In this document: in pieces, positions 20,093 to 28,840 of the stretch
How positions within the stretch are numbered: the stretch's first letter is position 1
Layout of the letters: every line of letters starts with the position of its first letter
DNA from: Bacillus sp. N13C7
GTDB lineage: Bacteria > Bacillota > Bacilli > Bacillales > Bacillaceae
Assembly: GCF_026790065.1 (NCBI RefSeq)
Contig: NZ_JALAMO010000007.1
Location: 618,829 to 682,828 of the forward strand
DNA length: 64,000 nt
Direction: 5' to 3'
Notes under the pieces: model-generated
Databases searched by the model: none
The model's input: only the letters and a program-made list of their open reading frames with translations
Told to the model about the DNA's origin: nothing
Program-made: the position numbers and the translations under genes

Positions 20093-20121
20093 AAACCCGC
20101 ATTTGCGGGTTTTTTTATTAA
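20093..20121 (+). terminator. Terminator of yumB
   Basis: AAACCCGCA/TGCGGGTTTTTTT hairpin directly after the stop codon. Confidence 0.85.
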
Positions 20122-20263
20122 AAAACGCCAAAATATAAAGAGAACGAGAGGAAAACAGGCATGTTTCCGCTTACATCAAACGATTTGTCACATGATCTGA
20201 CTTTATTGTTGACAGCTCGATATGTTATATTATCAGAAAATTAAGAAAAAGGGTGATGATCAG

Positions 20264-20407
20264 ATGAAAACTGCAACGACAACCGCTTCGCATGCATGCC
20301 CATTTTGCTCAGGAAAAGGGTATTTTCAATTGATCCTCGGCGGTTCAGAGACTTGTCCGTCTTGCCAGGGGACAGGAAAAGACAGTCATTCTTTTTCCAG
20401 CCGTTGA
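20264..20407 (+). CDS. yuiA: YuiA, DnaJ-type zinc-finger-like miniprotein
   Basis: A 47-residue protein with two C-x2-C-x-G-x-G motifs (CPFCSGKGY and CPSCQGTGK), the signature of the DnaJ cysteine-rich zinc finger, but with only one pair of motifs and no J domain. It probably binds one zinc ion. ATG at 20264 follows AGGGTGATG. It lies 53 bp upstream of the small membrane protein yuiB and is probably co-transcribed. The function is unknown. Confidence 0.85.
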   Translation: MKTATTTASHACPFCSGKGYFQLILGGSETCPSCQGTGKDSHSFSSR

Positions 20408-20460
20408 CTTTAATTCAGCCTCCGCGTTACACTAAAAACAACGCAGGGGGGTGGGATAGG

Positions 20461-20781
20461 TTGATTAGTCTGCCAGTCGTAATCATCTCAATAGTTTTGT
20501 TTTTTGTCTTGTTTTTTGGAATCGGTTTCTTATTAAACATGCTGCTGAGAATGTCCTGGATTATGGCTGTGATTTATCCGATTGTATGCCTTTTCATTAT
20601 CAGCAAGGAAAAGCTGATCAGCTATGTCCAGTCACCTGGAGAATCCTTTGCCAGCCTGTTTCATCGTGTCGTATCATTAGCGGCTGCCGATGTGCTGATT
20701 TTGGCCAGCGGTTTGGCTGGTGCCATCGTGTCCGGTATAGCGATCAACATGCTCAGAAAAAGAGGATATCAAATGTTTTAA
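20461..20781 (+). CDS. yuiB: YuiB, small integral membrane protein
   Basis: A 106-residue protein with about three transmembrane segments: residues 5-26, 30-48 and 75-97, and a basic C-terminus (RKRGYQMF). The start is TTG at 20461, after a GGGGGGTGGGA purine tract; in-frame codons further upstream overlap yuiA in another frame. The function is unknown. Probably one operon with yuiA. Confidence 0.82.
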   Translation: MISLPVVIISIVLFFVLFFGIGFLLNMLLRMSWIMAVIYPIVCLFIISKEKLISYVQSPGESFASLFHRVVSLAAADVLILASGLAGAIVSGIAINMLRKRGYQMF

Positions 20782-20884
20782 ATGCCGCTTTCTTCTAAAG
20801 AAAGCTTTTTTTATGCTTTCCGCTCATTCACCATTTTGAATATTGCTCTCTCCAATTGGGAACAATGATTCGGAGGAGAGGTGA

Positions 20885-21541
<657 letters not shown>

Positions 21542-21689
21542 AACGCTCCAGCGGAAGCAGAGGCGTTCAGCATGTTGACAAACCCTCGCATTCATTGTCA
21601 CGTCTGTGCTCACGAATTAGAACATTCGCTGTGCTCCGATGCTCGCCCTTCCTAGACTTCAAGGGTTTTCAATCACGTGAAAAGATAAC
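21542..21689. other. Unexplained segment after yuiC with duplicated terminator-like motif
   Basis: Directly after yuiC comes an AACGCTCCAGC...GGCGTT imperfect hairpin without a T tract. A similar GCGCTCCAGC...GGCGTTTTTT hairpin with a T tract ends the region at 21737-21764. Between them are about 170 bases with a repeated GTGCTC and an AACCCT/AGGGTT pair (about 21581 and 21663), but no credible ORF. Confidence 0.5.
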
Positions 21690-21722
21690 AAAAACCTAAA
21701 ACTTAAATCGTTTTAGGTTTTT
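21690..21722. terminator. Bidirectional terminator, AT-rich stem
   Basis: Perfect 13-bp stem AAAAACCTAAAAC/GTTTTAGGTTTTT with a 7-base loop. It can end a plus-strand transcript from yuiC and the minus-strand yuiD transcript. Confidence 0.8.
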
Positions 21723-21736
21723 GTCAGCAATCTGAG

Positions 21737-21764
21737 CGCTCCAGCCGCGGCTGGGGCGTTTTTT
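21737..21764 (+). terminator. Second plus-strand terminator downstream of yuiC
   Basis: CGCTCCAGCC/GGCTGGGGCG stem followed by TTTTTT. Only the plus strand has the T tract. It overlaps the yuiD stop codon. Confidence 0.78.
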
Positions 21765-22239
21765 ACATGAAAAAGTAAGCGAGTATCAATGTCAGAAAAA
21801 TACCGGTTAAGCCTCCGAAAAAGACCTCGATCGGCTGATGTCCGAGAAGCTCCTTCAGCTTTTTTTGCTTTTCTTTATCTTTGGCTTTTGGGAAGTCCTT
21901 TGCTTCATTTACAAAGCGGTTAAAATCAATGACGAGCTTATTGATGACTGTTGCCTGCTCGCCGGCATGACGTCTGACGCCGGTTGCGTCAAACATGGTT
22001 ATGACGGCGAAAATCGCGGAAACCGCAAAGAGAGAGGAGCCTAATCCATGATCTAGGGCTACGCCAGTTGAAAGTGCGGTGACCGCCGCGGAGTGCGAGC
22101 TCGGCATGCCGCCTGTGCTTGTCACCAGTGACCAGTCCAGTTTTCTGGACACGATAAACTGTATGGGCACTTTGATGACCTGAGCAAAAATAATCGCAGC
22201 CAAGCTTGATAATAAAGGGAAATTCGTTAAAAGTTCCAT
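21763..22239 (-). CDS. yuiD: YuiD, divergent PAP2 (DUF212) membrane phosphatase-like protein
   Basis: A 158-residue membrane protein with about four hydrophobic segments. It has the SGGMPSSHS-type motif (TSTGGMPSSHSAAV) and GVRRHAGEQA, which correspond to the PAP2 phosphatase motifs in the divergent YuiD/DUF212 family. It may act on a lipid or isoprenoid phosphate; no substrate is established. The start at 22239 follows AAAGGATG. An open extension of 18 codons is excluded because it lacks a ribosome binding site. Confidence 0.87.
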   Translation of the reverse strand: MELLTNFPLLSSLAAIIFAQVIKVPIQFIVSRKLDWSLVTSTGGMPSSHSAAVTALSTGVALDHGLGSSLFAVSAIFAVITMFDATGVRRHAGEQATVINKLVIDFNRFVNEAKDFPKAKDKEKQKKLKELLGHQPIEVFFGGLTGIFLTLILAYFFM

Positions 22240-22396
22240 AGGCGACATCCTTTCTATTTGAAAAATCCTTCGTGTTTCAAAAGAAAAAAGCAAGTCTTAG
22301 ACTGTTGTTTGATAAAATAAGTGTAATGGAAAGAATGTTTTTCCTATTATACCATTGTTCGTTACAAATACCCATTACGTTAGGAGTGTAAGCCTC

Positions 22397-23890
22397 ATGT
22401 TTTATGCGGTTCAGCAATTAGAGCATACGGAAACCCTTGTGATCGGGCTTTTTCAAAAAAGCCAGCTGACAGGCAAAGCATTGGAAATTGATGAGATGCT
22501 GGAAGGCCATCTGACACAGCTTTTAAAAGATGGCGATGTCTCTTCGAAACCAAATCAAGTATCAAAAGTATTCCCTCCATCTTCTGCGGGTATGAAACGG
22601 ATTTATTTCGTTGGTCTGGGGAGAGAAGCGAATTATTCGTTTGAACAGGCGAAGGAATGTTTTGCCCATGTTTTTCAAGCCCTTCATAAAGACCGGAAAC
22701 AAGAAGCAGCTGTCCTGCTTGACACGTTTATTTCGGAAGACGTGCCAGCAGCCGACGCCGCTCATGCTTTAGCTGAGAGCTGCCTGCTTGCTTCCTATGA
22801 GGTGCAGGATTATAAGCACAAATCAAATGAACCTGACAAACAAATTGAAACCGTGTACGCCGTCACAGATGAAGATACACAGGAAGTGCAGGCGGGGCTT
22901 CGCGTCGGCCAGGCATACGGGCAAGGGACAAATTCGGCAAGAACGCTTGCGAATATGCCTGGGAACATGCTGACAGCGACTGACCTCGCTTCTTATGCGG
23001 AAGAGCTTGCGGCGAAATATGATTTTGAGTGTGAGATATTGGAGAAATCAGAGATGGAAGAGCTCGGCATGGGCGGAATACTTGCGGTAAACCAAGGCTC
23101 CGCAGAACCGCCAAAGATGATTGTGTTGAAATACCAGGGCAAAAAGGAATGGGAAGACGTCGTCGGACTTGTCGGGAAAGGCATTACCTTTGACACAGGC
23201 GGCTACTCCATTAAAACGAAATCTGGAATTGTCGGCATGAAATCAGATATGGGAGGAGCAGCTGCGGTACTCGGCGCTATGGAAACAATCGGGGAGCTTC
23301 GTCCCGAGCAAAACGTTCTGGCGGTCATTCCGTCCACTGATAACATGATCTCCGGCGGGGCAATGAAGCCTGATGATGTGATTGTATCATTAAGCGGAAA
23401 AACAATTGAAATTCTCAACACGGATGCTGAAGGAAGGCTTGTGCTTGCGGATGGCATTACATACGCGAAACAGCATGGTGCGTCAGTTCTTGTTGATGTG
23501 GCTACGCTGACCGGCGGCGTCGTTGTGGCATTAGGCACAGAAACGACTGGCGCTATGACCAATAACCAAAGCTTTTACCAGCAGGTAGCTGAAGCTGCAC
23601 AAGAGTGCGGTGAGGCGATCTGGCAGCTGCCGATCACGGAGAAGGATAAAAAGCGTGTGAAAAGCAGCCAAATGGCGGATCTCAGCAATTCGCCGGGACG
23701 CGAAGGGCATGCGATTATGGCTGGAACGTTTCTTGGTGAATTTGCTGAAACCACACCTTGGGTGCATCTTGATATTGCGGGCACTGCGACTTCCAATAAA
23801 GCAACCTGCTTCGGGCCGTCCGGGGCCACCGGTGTTATGGCAAGAACATTGGCCACACTGGCGGAACGATTTACATTGGAAAAAGAATAA
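22397..23890 (+). CDS. pepA: M17 leucyl aminopeptidase PepA
   Basis: A 497-residue two-metal aminopeptidase of the cytosol. The M17 signature [12 protein letters not shown] is present, together with the lysine-containing [15 protein letters not shown] and the SDMGGAA metal-ligand region. It removes N-terminal residues from peptides and acts as a hexamer in the family. ATG at 22397 is 8 bases after TTAGGAGTG. Known as yuiE or ampA in older B. subtilis lists. It stands alone between yuiD (divergent) and yuiF. Confidence 0.94.
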   Translation: MFYAVQQLEHTETLVIGLFQKSQLTGKALEIDEMLEGHLTQLLKDGDVSSKPNQVSKVFPPSSAGMKRIYFVGLGREANYSFEQAKECFAHVFQALHKDRKQEAAVLLDTFISEDVPAADAAHALAESCLLASYEVQDYKHKSNEPDKQIETVYAVTDEDTQEVQAGLRVGQAYGQGTNSARTLANMPGNMLTATDLASYAEELAAKYDFECEILEKSEMEELGMGGILAVNQGSAEPPKMIVLKYQGKKEWEDVVGLVGKGITFDTGGYSIKTKSGIVGMKSDMGGAAAVLGAMETIGELRPEQNVLAVIPSTDNMISGGAMKPDDVIVSLSGKTIEILNTDAEGRLVLADGITYAKQHGASVLVDVATLTGGVVVALGTETTGAMTNNQSFYQQVAEAAQECGEAIWQLPITEKDKKRVKSSQMADLSNSPGREGHAIMAGTFLGEFAETTPWVHLDIAGTATSNKATCFGPSGATGVMARTLATLAERFTLEKE

Positions 23891-23897
23891 GGAGATA

Positions 23898-23927
23898 GCC
23901 CTGCTGCATCATGCGGCAGGGATTTTC
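23898..23927 (+). terminator. Probable terminator of pepA
   Basis: Imperfect stem CCCTGC-GCAT/ATGC-GCAGGG followed by a weak ATTTT tract. Confidence 0.55.
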
Positions 23928-23944
23928 CCTTCCAAAATCTTTAG

Positions 23945-23977
23945 TTGACTAAAGCGTATCGATTATGATACGATACG
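23945..23977 (+). promoter_or_regulatory. Candidate yuiF promoter with overlapping inverted repeat
   Basis: TTGACT at 23945-23950 is followed by a weak -10 (TACGAT, 23969-23974). Over this lies CGTATCG-N9-CGATACG (23955-23961 and 23971-23977), a perfect 7-bp inverted repeat positioned as an operator would be. The cognate regulator is unknown. Confidence 0.5.
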
Positions 23978-24033
23978 TTCATACTTTATTTATCTACTAC
24001 ATTAGCAAACTAAAGGATTTTTGGAGGGGTATC

Positions 24034-25362
24034 ATGAATGCAGTCGTCATCGCGGTGCTGCTTATGCTTGTCTTAAGCCTGCTGCGTGTCAATATTGTTA
24101 TCGCATTAATTATAGGCGCCCTGGCCGGCGGGTTAACAGGCGGACTCGGTCTTGGCGAAACGGTTAAAGCTTTTACGGACGGACTCGGCGGTAATGCCAC
24201 CGTTGCAGTCAGCTATGCCATGCTAGGCGCGTTTGCTGCGGCTTTAACGAAAACGGGTCTTCCGGACGCAATGGTGGAGGCCTCTGTTAAATTAATAGGA
24301 AATAAAGAAGATTCTCGCAAAAAAGCACTGTCTAAAGTGCTGATTGTGCTGATTATTTTAATTGTATCCTGTTTTTCGCAAAACGTGGTTCCGGTTCACA
24401 TTGCATTTATCCCGGTGCTGATTCCACCGCTTTTGAAAATCTTTAATGAACTTGAAATGGACCGCCGTCTGATTGCGTGTGTGATTACATTCGGTTTAAC
24501 GGCGCCTTATATATTGCTGCCGGTCGGTTTCGGCCAAATCTTCCAGGGAATGCTCAAGGATAATATGGCAGATGCAGGATTAAACGTTCCGCTCGGTGAC
24601 ATACCTTATGCAATGATTATTCCTGTTGCAGGTATGGTTGTCGGTCTTATTTTATCAGTGATTGTATTCCGTAAACCGAAAACATACGAAACAAAAGAAA
24701 TATCTGGTACGAAAGCTTCTCCATATACGAAAAGAAGCCTGGCTATCGCTGTTCTCGCCATTATTGTGTCACTCGGCGTCCAGCTCTACTTATCCCAGAC
24801 CTTGGGAGTAGAAGGGATGATTATGGGGGCGCTGGCAGGCCTAATTATCCTGTTTGTCAGCGGTGTGATGAAGCGTGATGAAGCGGACTCACTGATTACT
24901 GACGGAATGGTCCTAATGGCCTTTATCGGTTTTGTTATGCTCGTTGCTGCCGGATTTTCAAATGTGTTGACGAAAACCGGAGATGTCGAGTCGCTGGTCA
25001 AAACGTCAGCTGGTTTTATCGGACACAGTCAGTCCTTAGGCGCATTGCTGATGCTCATTGTCGGCTTGTTAATTACAATGGGGATCGGTTCATCTTTTGC
25101 GACAATTCCAGTTATTACAACGATCTTTGTGCCACTTTGCATGCAGCTCGGATTCAGCCCGATGGCGACAATTGCGATTATAGGCGCAGCCGCTGCGCTA
25201 GGCGATGCCGGCTCACCTGCAAGTGATAGTACACTTGGGCCGACTTCAGGTTTGAGTGCGGACGGCCAGCATCACCACATTTGGGACACTTGTGTGCCGA
25301 CATTTATATTTTATAATATCCCGCTTGTCATCTTTGGCTGGATTGCAGCGCTTGTTTTATAG
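24034..25362 (+). CDS. yuiF: YuiF, NhaC/GntP-like membrane transporter
   Basis: A 442-residue protein with about eleven transmembrane segments, recognised as the Na+/H+ antiporter-like family that includes putative amino acid transporters. A polar conserved region GDAGSPASDSTLGPTSGL near the C-terminus is typical of the NhaC-related families. The substrate is unknown from sequence. ATG at 24034 lies 4 bases after GGAGGGG; the upstream frame to 23965 covers the promoter region and is excluded. Monocistronic between its promoter and terminator. Confidence 0.87.
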   Translation: MNAVVIAVLLMLVLSLLRVNIVIALIIGALAGGLTGGLGLGETVKAFTDGLGGNATVAVSYAMLGAFAAALTKTGLPDAMVEASVKLIGNKEDSRKKALSKVLIVLIILIVSCFSQNVVPVHIAFIPVLIPPLLKIFNELEMDRRLIACVITFGLTAPYILLPVGFGQIFQGMLKDNMADAGLNVPLGDIPYAMIIPVAGMVVGLILSVIVFRKPKTYETKEISGTKASPYTKRSLAIAVLAIIVSLGVQLYLSQTLGVEGMIMGALAGLIILFVSGVMKRDEADSLITDGMVLMAFIGFVMLVAAGFSNVLTKTGDVESLVKTSAGFIGHSQSLGALLMLIVGLLITMGIGSSFATIPVITTIFVPLCMQLGFSPMATIAIIGAAAALGDAGSPASDSTLGPTSGLSADGQHHHIWDTCVPTFIFYNIPLVIFGWIAALVL

Positions 25363-25363
25363 G

Positions 25364-25394
25364 AAAAAGGCTCCCCTTTACTGGGGAGCCTTTT
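25364..25394 (+). terminator. Terminator of yuiF
   Basis: Stem AAAAGGCTCCCC/GGGGAGCCTTTT with a TTTACT loop; the A-rich left side could also help end bioYB on the other strand. Confidence 0.8.
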
Positions 25395-25431
25395 CTCCGT
25401 TATGATAAAAAAATCGTCCAAAGAACGGTTT

Positions 25432-26034
25432 TTACGTGGACGATATGTGATGTCGGTTAAAGCCGGTTGCTTTATGAATAGAGCGGTAGATCGCAGGTGC
25501 GATAAACGCCAATATCACGGCCAGCGCTGTATCTTTTACCATAAACCAAGCCATAAAGCCCCAAGCCGTACCGTAGCTCACTGGCGTATGAATCCACAGC
25601 TTCAGTGCAAGATACATATAAGTAGTTCCAATAATATACATGATGGCCGTTCCGATAAGAGAAGCAATCAGAAACCGGATTTTGCTTGGCTGCATTTTGC
25701 GTTCTAAAAACCATCCAGCTGCAAATGCTGCTGGGATGTATGAGATAATAAACCCGCCGCTTTTTCCTGCAAACGGTGCGAAGCCTGCTGAAAATTGAGC
25801 AAACACAGGCGCCCCGGCCAATCCGACTAGGGCATAGACCATCATGGCAATCGCTGCTCGTTTGCTGCCGAGAAGCAAGGCTGCCAAGAGACAGAAAAAC
25901 GGCTGCATCGACAGCGGAATGCCGGCTACTTGTAAAAAGGGTGCGACTGATGTAATGTTGGCGCCGACAGCCATAAGTGCGGCGAACATGCCAATCAGCG
26001 CCATATCTCCCGCACGAAGTTTACGTTGTTTCAT
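25432..26034 (-). CDS. bioYB: Biotin transporter BioY paralogue (ECF S component)
   Basis: A 200-residue membrane protein with six hydrophobic segments. Biotin-binding S-component features include GMFAALMAVGANIT near the N-terminus and the GKSGGFIISYIPAAFAAG region. It works with the shared ECF ATPases and EcfT to import biotin. Known as yuiG. A consensus BirA operator at 26091-26121 overlaps its likely -35 region (TTGACA on the minus strand, 26092-26097), so biotin repression is expected. The start is preceded by a GGGGGAAC purine stretch. Confidence 0.92.
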   Translation of the reverse strand: MKQRKLRAGDMALIGMFAALMAVGANITSVAPFLQVAGIPLSMQPFFCLLAALLLGSKRAAIAMMVYALVGLAGAPVFAQFSAGFAPFAGKSGGFIISYIPAAFAAGWFLERKMQPSKIRFLIASLIGTAIMYIIGTTYMYLALKLWIHTPVSYGTAWGFMAWFMVKDTALAVILAFIAPAIYRSIHKATGFNRHHISST

Positions 26035-26090
26035 CGTTGTTCCCCCTTAGGTTGACATACACAATCATAGCGTAATAAAGAACAAATGGA

Positions 26091-26121
26091 TTGTCAACAT
26101 AAATTAAAATAAGGTTAACAA
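26091..26121. promoter_or_regulatory. BirA operator between bioYB and yuiH
   Basis: TTGTCAAC (26091-26098), exactly 15 bases, GTTAACAA (26114-26121). This matches the B. subtilis BirA box TTGTNAAC-N15-GTTNACAA. It lies 15 bases before the yuiH start codon and over the -35 of bioYB, so it may control both. Confidence 0.82.
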
Positions 26122-26136
26122 AAGGGAGGGTTCTGT

Positions 26137-26733
26137 ATGTATTTCGGAAAAACAAAACAGTCCGATCAATCTGGTAGAGTGCCGCCGAATCAAAACGTCA
26201 CCACTTCATTTCCTGTGCTTCATACCGGAAATGTCCCATATTACGAAGATATGGCGAAATGGAATCTTCAAGTATACGGATTGGTTGACCATCCGATGCT
26301 GCTAAACTTTGAAGATGTCAAAGCCTTTCCTCAGTATGAATCGAAAAATGACATTCATTGCGTCACTGGCTGGTCAAGGCTTGATAATGTGTGGCAAGGC
26401 GTGCGGGCTCGTGATATAGCGGAAAAAGCGGGTGTGAAAAAAGAGGCTGGCTACGTCATTTTACATGCAGAGGAAGGCTGGACGACCAATCTGCCGCTTG
26501 ATGATTTTTTGGCTGAAACCTCACTTCTTGCTTATGCACATAATGGCGAGCCTTTAACGCCCGAACACGGCTTCCCGCTGCGAGGCGTGTTTCCGCATCT
26601 GTATTTTTGGAAAAGCGCCAAGTGGCTGCGAGGCATCCAATTTACGAAAGAGAATCACCCCGGCTTTTGGGAGCAGAACGGCTATCACATGAGAGGCGAT
26701 CCTTGGCAAAATCAAAGATTTACATGGGATTAA
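26137..26733 (+). CDS. yuiH: YuiH, sulfite oxidase-like molybdopterin-domain protein
   Basis: A 198-residue soluble protein matching the molybdopterin-binding domain of the sulfite oxidase family (MsrP/YedY-like). The probable molybdenum-ligating cysteine is in HCVTGWSRLDNVWQG. The C-terminal half has PLRGVFPHLYFWKSAKWLRGI, as in the family. No signal peptide or twin-arginine motif is visible, so it may be cytoplasmic. It lacks the dimerisation domain of true sulfite oxidases. ATG 26137 follows AAAGGGAGG. Its place directly behind a BirA box is unusual for a molybdoenzyme. Confidence 0.88.
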   Translation: MYFGKTKQSDQSGRVPPNQNVTTSFPVLHTGNVPYYEDMAKWNLQVYGLVDHPMLLNFEDVKAFPQYESKNDIHCVTGWSRLDNVWQGVRARDIAEKAGVKKEAGYVILHAEEGWTTNLPLDDFLAETSLLAYAHNGEPLTPEHGFPLRGVFPHLYFWKSAKWLRGIQFTKENHPGFWEQNGYHMRGDPWQNQRFTWD

Positions 26734-26798
26734 GGTTCTATTTTAAGCGGGACAATCCGCATCTTTATCAGGTTTTTATTTCCATATGGATAGTCTTC

Positions 26799-26829
26799 AG
26801 GTACCTTATTTGATGAAGGTGCCTTTTTT
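26799..26829 (+). terminator. Terminator of yuiH
   Basis: AGGTACCTT/AAGGTGCCT stem with an 8-base loop followed by TTTTT. Confidence 0.78.
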
Positions 26830-26842
26830 ATTTGGGAAAAAG

Positions 26843-26871
26843 TTGACTTTCTCTGGAAGAAAACCTATTAT
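26843..26871 (+). promoter_or_regulatory. SigA promoter of besA
   Basis: TTGACT (26843-26848), 17-bp spacer, TATTAT (26866-26871). The Fur box lies about 20 bases downstream. Confidence 0.8.
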
Positions 26872-26891
26872 TTGAGTTGTCTAGTTGATAG

Positions 26892-26906
26892 TGAAAATCA
26901 TTATCA
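26892..26906 (+). promoter_or_regulatory. Fur box of besA
   Basis: TGAAAATCATTATCA differs at one position from the 7-1-7 consensus TGATAATNATTATCA. Its location just past the transcription start predicts repression by Fur when iron is sufficient. Confidence 0.8.
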
Positions 26907-26946
26907 TAAATTGCGGTTTAGTTTAAGGAGAGGAATGTCGTACTGC

Positions 26947-27816
26947 ATGAATGAGAAAACAACAGACCGGGCGAAAGGCGGGATACAAAACGCATTTACC
27001 ATTCCTGGTACAGAAGTGCGCCTGATGTCTTCACGCACTGAAAACCGTGCCTATCAAATTTTCATCTCAAAACCGAGTACGCCGCCGCCGTCCGCAGGTT
27101 ATCCGGTTATTTATCTGCTGGATGCCAATTCGGTCTTTGGAACAATGGCGGAGGCCGTTCGAATACAGGGGCGCCGTCCTGAAAAAACCGGGGTGATTCC
27201 TGCAGTGATCGTCGGCATCGGCTATGAGACAGCAGAGCCATTCTCCTCAGCGCGCCACCGGGATTTTACCATGCCGACAGCTCAGTCAAAGCTGCCGGAA
27301 AGGCCCGACGGCAAAGAATGGCCGGAGCATGGCGGAGCAGAGGGCTTTTTCAGATTTATTGAAGAGGATCTGAAACCGGAAATAGAACGAGATTACCAGA
27401 TTGATAAAAATAGACAAACAATCTTTGGCCACTCGCTTGGCGGACTGTTCGTGCTGCAGGTGCTGTTAACGAAGCCGGATGCGTTTCAAACGTATGTCGC
27501 GGGAAGCCCGTCCATTCATTGGAATAAACCATTTATTCTCGAGAAAGCGGACCATTTCGCTGCCCGCTTCAAGAAAAACAATCAGCCTATCAATATCCTC
27601 CTTGCCGCAGGAGAATTGGAGCAGCATCACAAGAGCCGAATGAATGCTAACGCGAGAGAGCTTTACGAGCGGATGGCCGTTTTATCTGAACAAGGCATAC
27701 GGGCAGAATTTTGCGAGTTTTCAGGAGAAGGGCATATTTCGGTTCTTCCTGTTTTGGTCAGCCGGGCGCTGCGTTTTGCGCTTCACCCTGACGGACCGCA
27801 TAGGTCAATGGGCTGA
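26947..27816 (+). CDS. besA: Fe-bacillibactin trilactone esterase BesA
   Basis: An alpha/beta hydrolase of 289 residues that cuts the trilactone of imported ferri-bacillibactin so that iron is released in the cytoplasm. The nucleophile is S163 in GHSLGG, the histidine lies in the GEGHISVLP region, and YPVIYLLDAN forms an early core strand. ATG at 26947 gives the length I recall for the B. subtilis enzyme; an in-frame ATG at 26935 is nearer the AAGGAGAGG site and would add four residues. It has its own Fur-controlled promoter immediately upstream of the dhb operon. Formerly yuiI. Confidence 0.93.
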   Translation: MNEKTTDRAKGGIQNAFTIPGTEVRLMSSRTENRAYQIFISKPSTPPPSAGYPVIYLLDANSVFGTMAEAVRIQGRRPEKTGVIPAVIVGIGYETAEPFSSARHRDFTMPTAQSKLPERPDGKEWPEHGGAEGFFRFIEEDLKPEIERDYQIDKNRQTIFGHSLGGLFVLQVLLTKPDAFQTYVAGSPSIHWNKPFILEKADHFAARFKKNNQPINILLAAGELEQHHKSRMNANARELYERMAVLSEQGIRAEFCEFSGEGHISVLPVLVSRALRFALHPDGPHRSMG

Positions 27817-27878
27817 GACATTCATTCTCAGCATTGCTTCTAAAAATAAAATATTCGTCTTCGTCACTGAAATTATAT

Positions 27879-27907
27879 TTGACTGTCACATGACATTTGG
27901 ATATGAT
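27879..27907 (+). promoter_or_regulatory. SigA promoter of the dhb operon
   Basis: TTGACT (27879-27884), 17-bp spacer, TATGAT (27902-27907). The predicted start near 27914 is directly before the Fur box. Confidence 0.85.
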
Positions 27908-27919
27908 TATTTTTATAAT

Positions 27920-27940
27920 TGATAATGATAATCATTATCA
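27920..27940 (+). promoter_or_regulatory. Fur box of the dhb operon
   Basis: TGATAATGATAATCATTATC plus a final A: an essentially perfect 19-bp iron box with extended dyad symmetry, positioned at the transcription start. It predicts tight iron repression of bacillibactin synthesis. Confidence 0.92.
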
Positions 27941-27980
27941 ATAAAAAAGCGCTCTTTCTTTTCGGGGCGCAGCAGTCTTT

Positions 27981-28013
27981 TTCGCTGGATGCCCGTTCGG
28001 CATCTGAGGCGAA
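27981..28013 (+). other. Leader hairpin next to the dhbA ribosome binding site
   Basis: TTCGC (27981-27985) pairs with GCGAA (28009-28013), and GATGCC (27988-27993) with GGCATC (27999-28004), around a CGTTC loop. The stem ends 1-2 bases before the AAAGGA ribosome binding site. No T tract follows, so it is not a terminator. Confidence 0.6.
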
Positions 28014-28029
28014 GAAAGGAATTGATGAC

Positions 28030-28815
28030 ATGAATGCTATGGGTATAAAGGGAAAAATTGCTTTGATAACAGGAGCTGCCCAAGGGATAGGTGAAGCTGT
28101 TGCGCGGACGCTTGCCGATCAAGGCGCACACATTGCGGCAGTAGATTATAATCCTGAAAAGCTGGAAAAGGTTGTGAGCAGCCTTAAAGCGGAAGGCTGC
28201 CATGCGGAAGCCTTTCCTGCGGATGTAAGAGACAGCGCGGCGATTGACGACATGACGGCGCGCATCGAACGTGAAATGGGGCCGATCGATATTCTGGTGA
28301 ATGTAGCGGGTGTCCTCCGCCCGGGACTGATCCATTCACTCAGTGATGAGGAATGGGAAGCCACGTTCTCAGTGAATGCGACAGGTGTATTTAACACCTC
28401 TCGCTCAGTCAGCAAATATATGATGGAGCGGAGATCAGGTTCGATTGTAACGGTCGGATCAAATGCTGCGGGTGTGCCGAGGACATCTATGGCGGCGTAT
28501 GCCTCTTCAAAGGCTGCGGCTGTGATGTTTACGAAATGCCTTGGCCTTGAGCTTGCAGAATACAATATTCGCTGCAATATTGTGTCTCCCGGATCAACGG
28601 AAACAGACATGCAGTGGTCATTATGGGCTGATGAAACTGGAGCAGAGCAAGTCATAAAAGGATCACTTGAGACCTTTAAAACCGGGATCCCTCTCAAAAA
28701 ACTGGCTCAGTCTTCAGATATTGCGAATGCCGTGCTCTTTTTGGTTTCAGGCCAGGCAGGGCATATTACGATGCATAATTTATGTGTTGATGGCGGCGCG
28801 ACCTTAGGCGTGTAA
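28030..28815 (+). CDS. dhbA: 2,3-dihydro-2,3-dihydroxybenzoate dehydrogenase
   Basis: A short-chain dehydrogenase of 261 residues that oxidises 2,3-dihydro-2,3-dihydroxybenzoate to 2,3-dihydroxybenzoate with NAD, the last step of the aryl cap pathway. Motifs: TGAAQGIG cofactor loop, NVAG, catalytic S/Y/K with YASSK. The start ATG 28030 lies 9 bases after AAAGGA; the open frame to 27919 runs through the Fur box and is untranslated leader. First gene of dhbACEBF-mbtH. Confidence 0.96.
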   Translation: MNAMGIKGKIALITGAAQGIGEAVARTLADQGAHIAAVDYNPEKLEKVVSSLKAEGCHAEAFPADVRDSAAIDDMTARIEREMGPIDILVNVAGVLRPGLIHSLSDEEWEATFSVNATGVFNTSRSVSKYMMERRSGSIVTVGSNAAGVPRTSMAAYASSKAAAVMFTKCLGLELAEYNIRCNIVSPGSTETDMQWSLWADETGAEQVIKGSLETFKTGIPLKKLAQSSDIANAVLFLVSGQAGHITMHNLCVDGGATLGV

Positions 28816-28840
28816 CTCAATTTAAAGGAGGTTCATAAGA

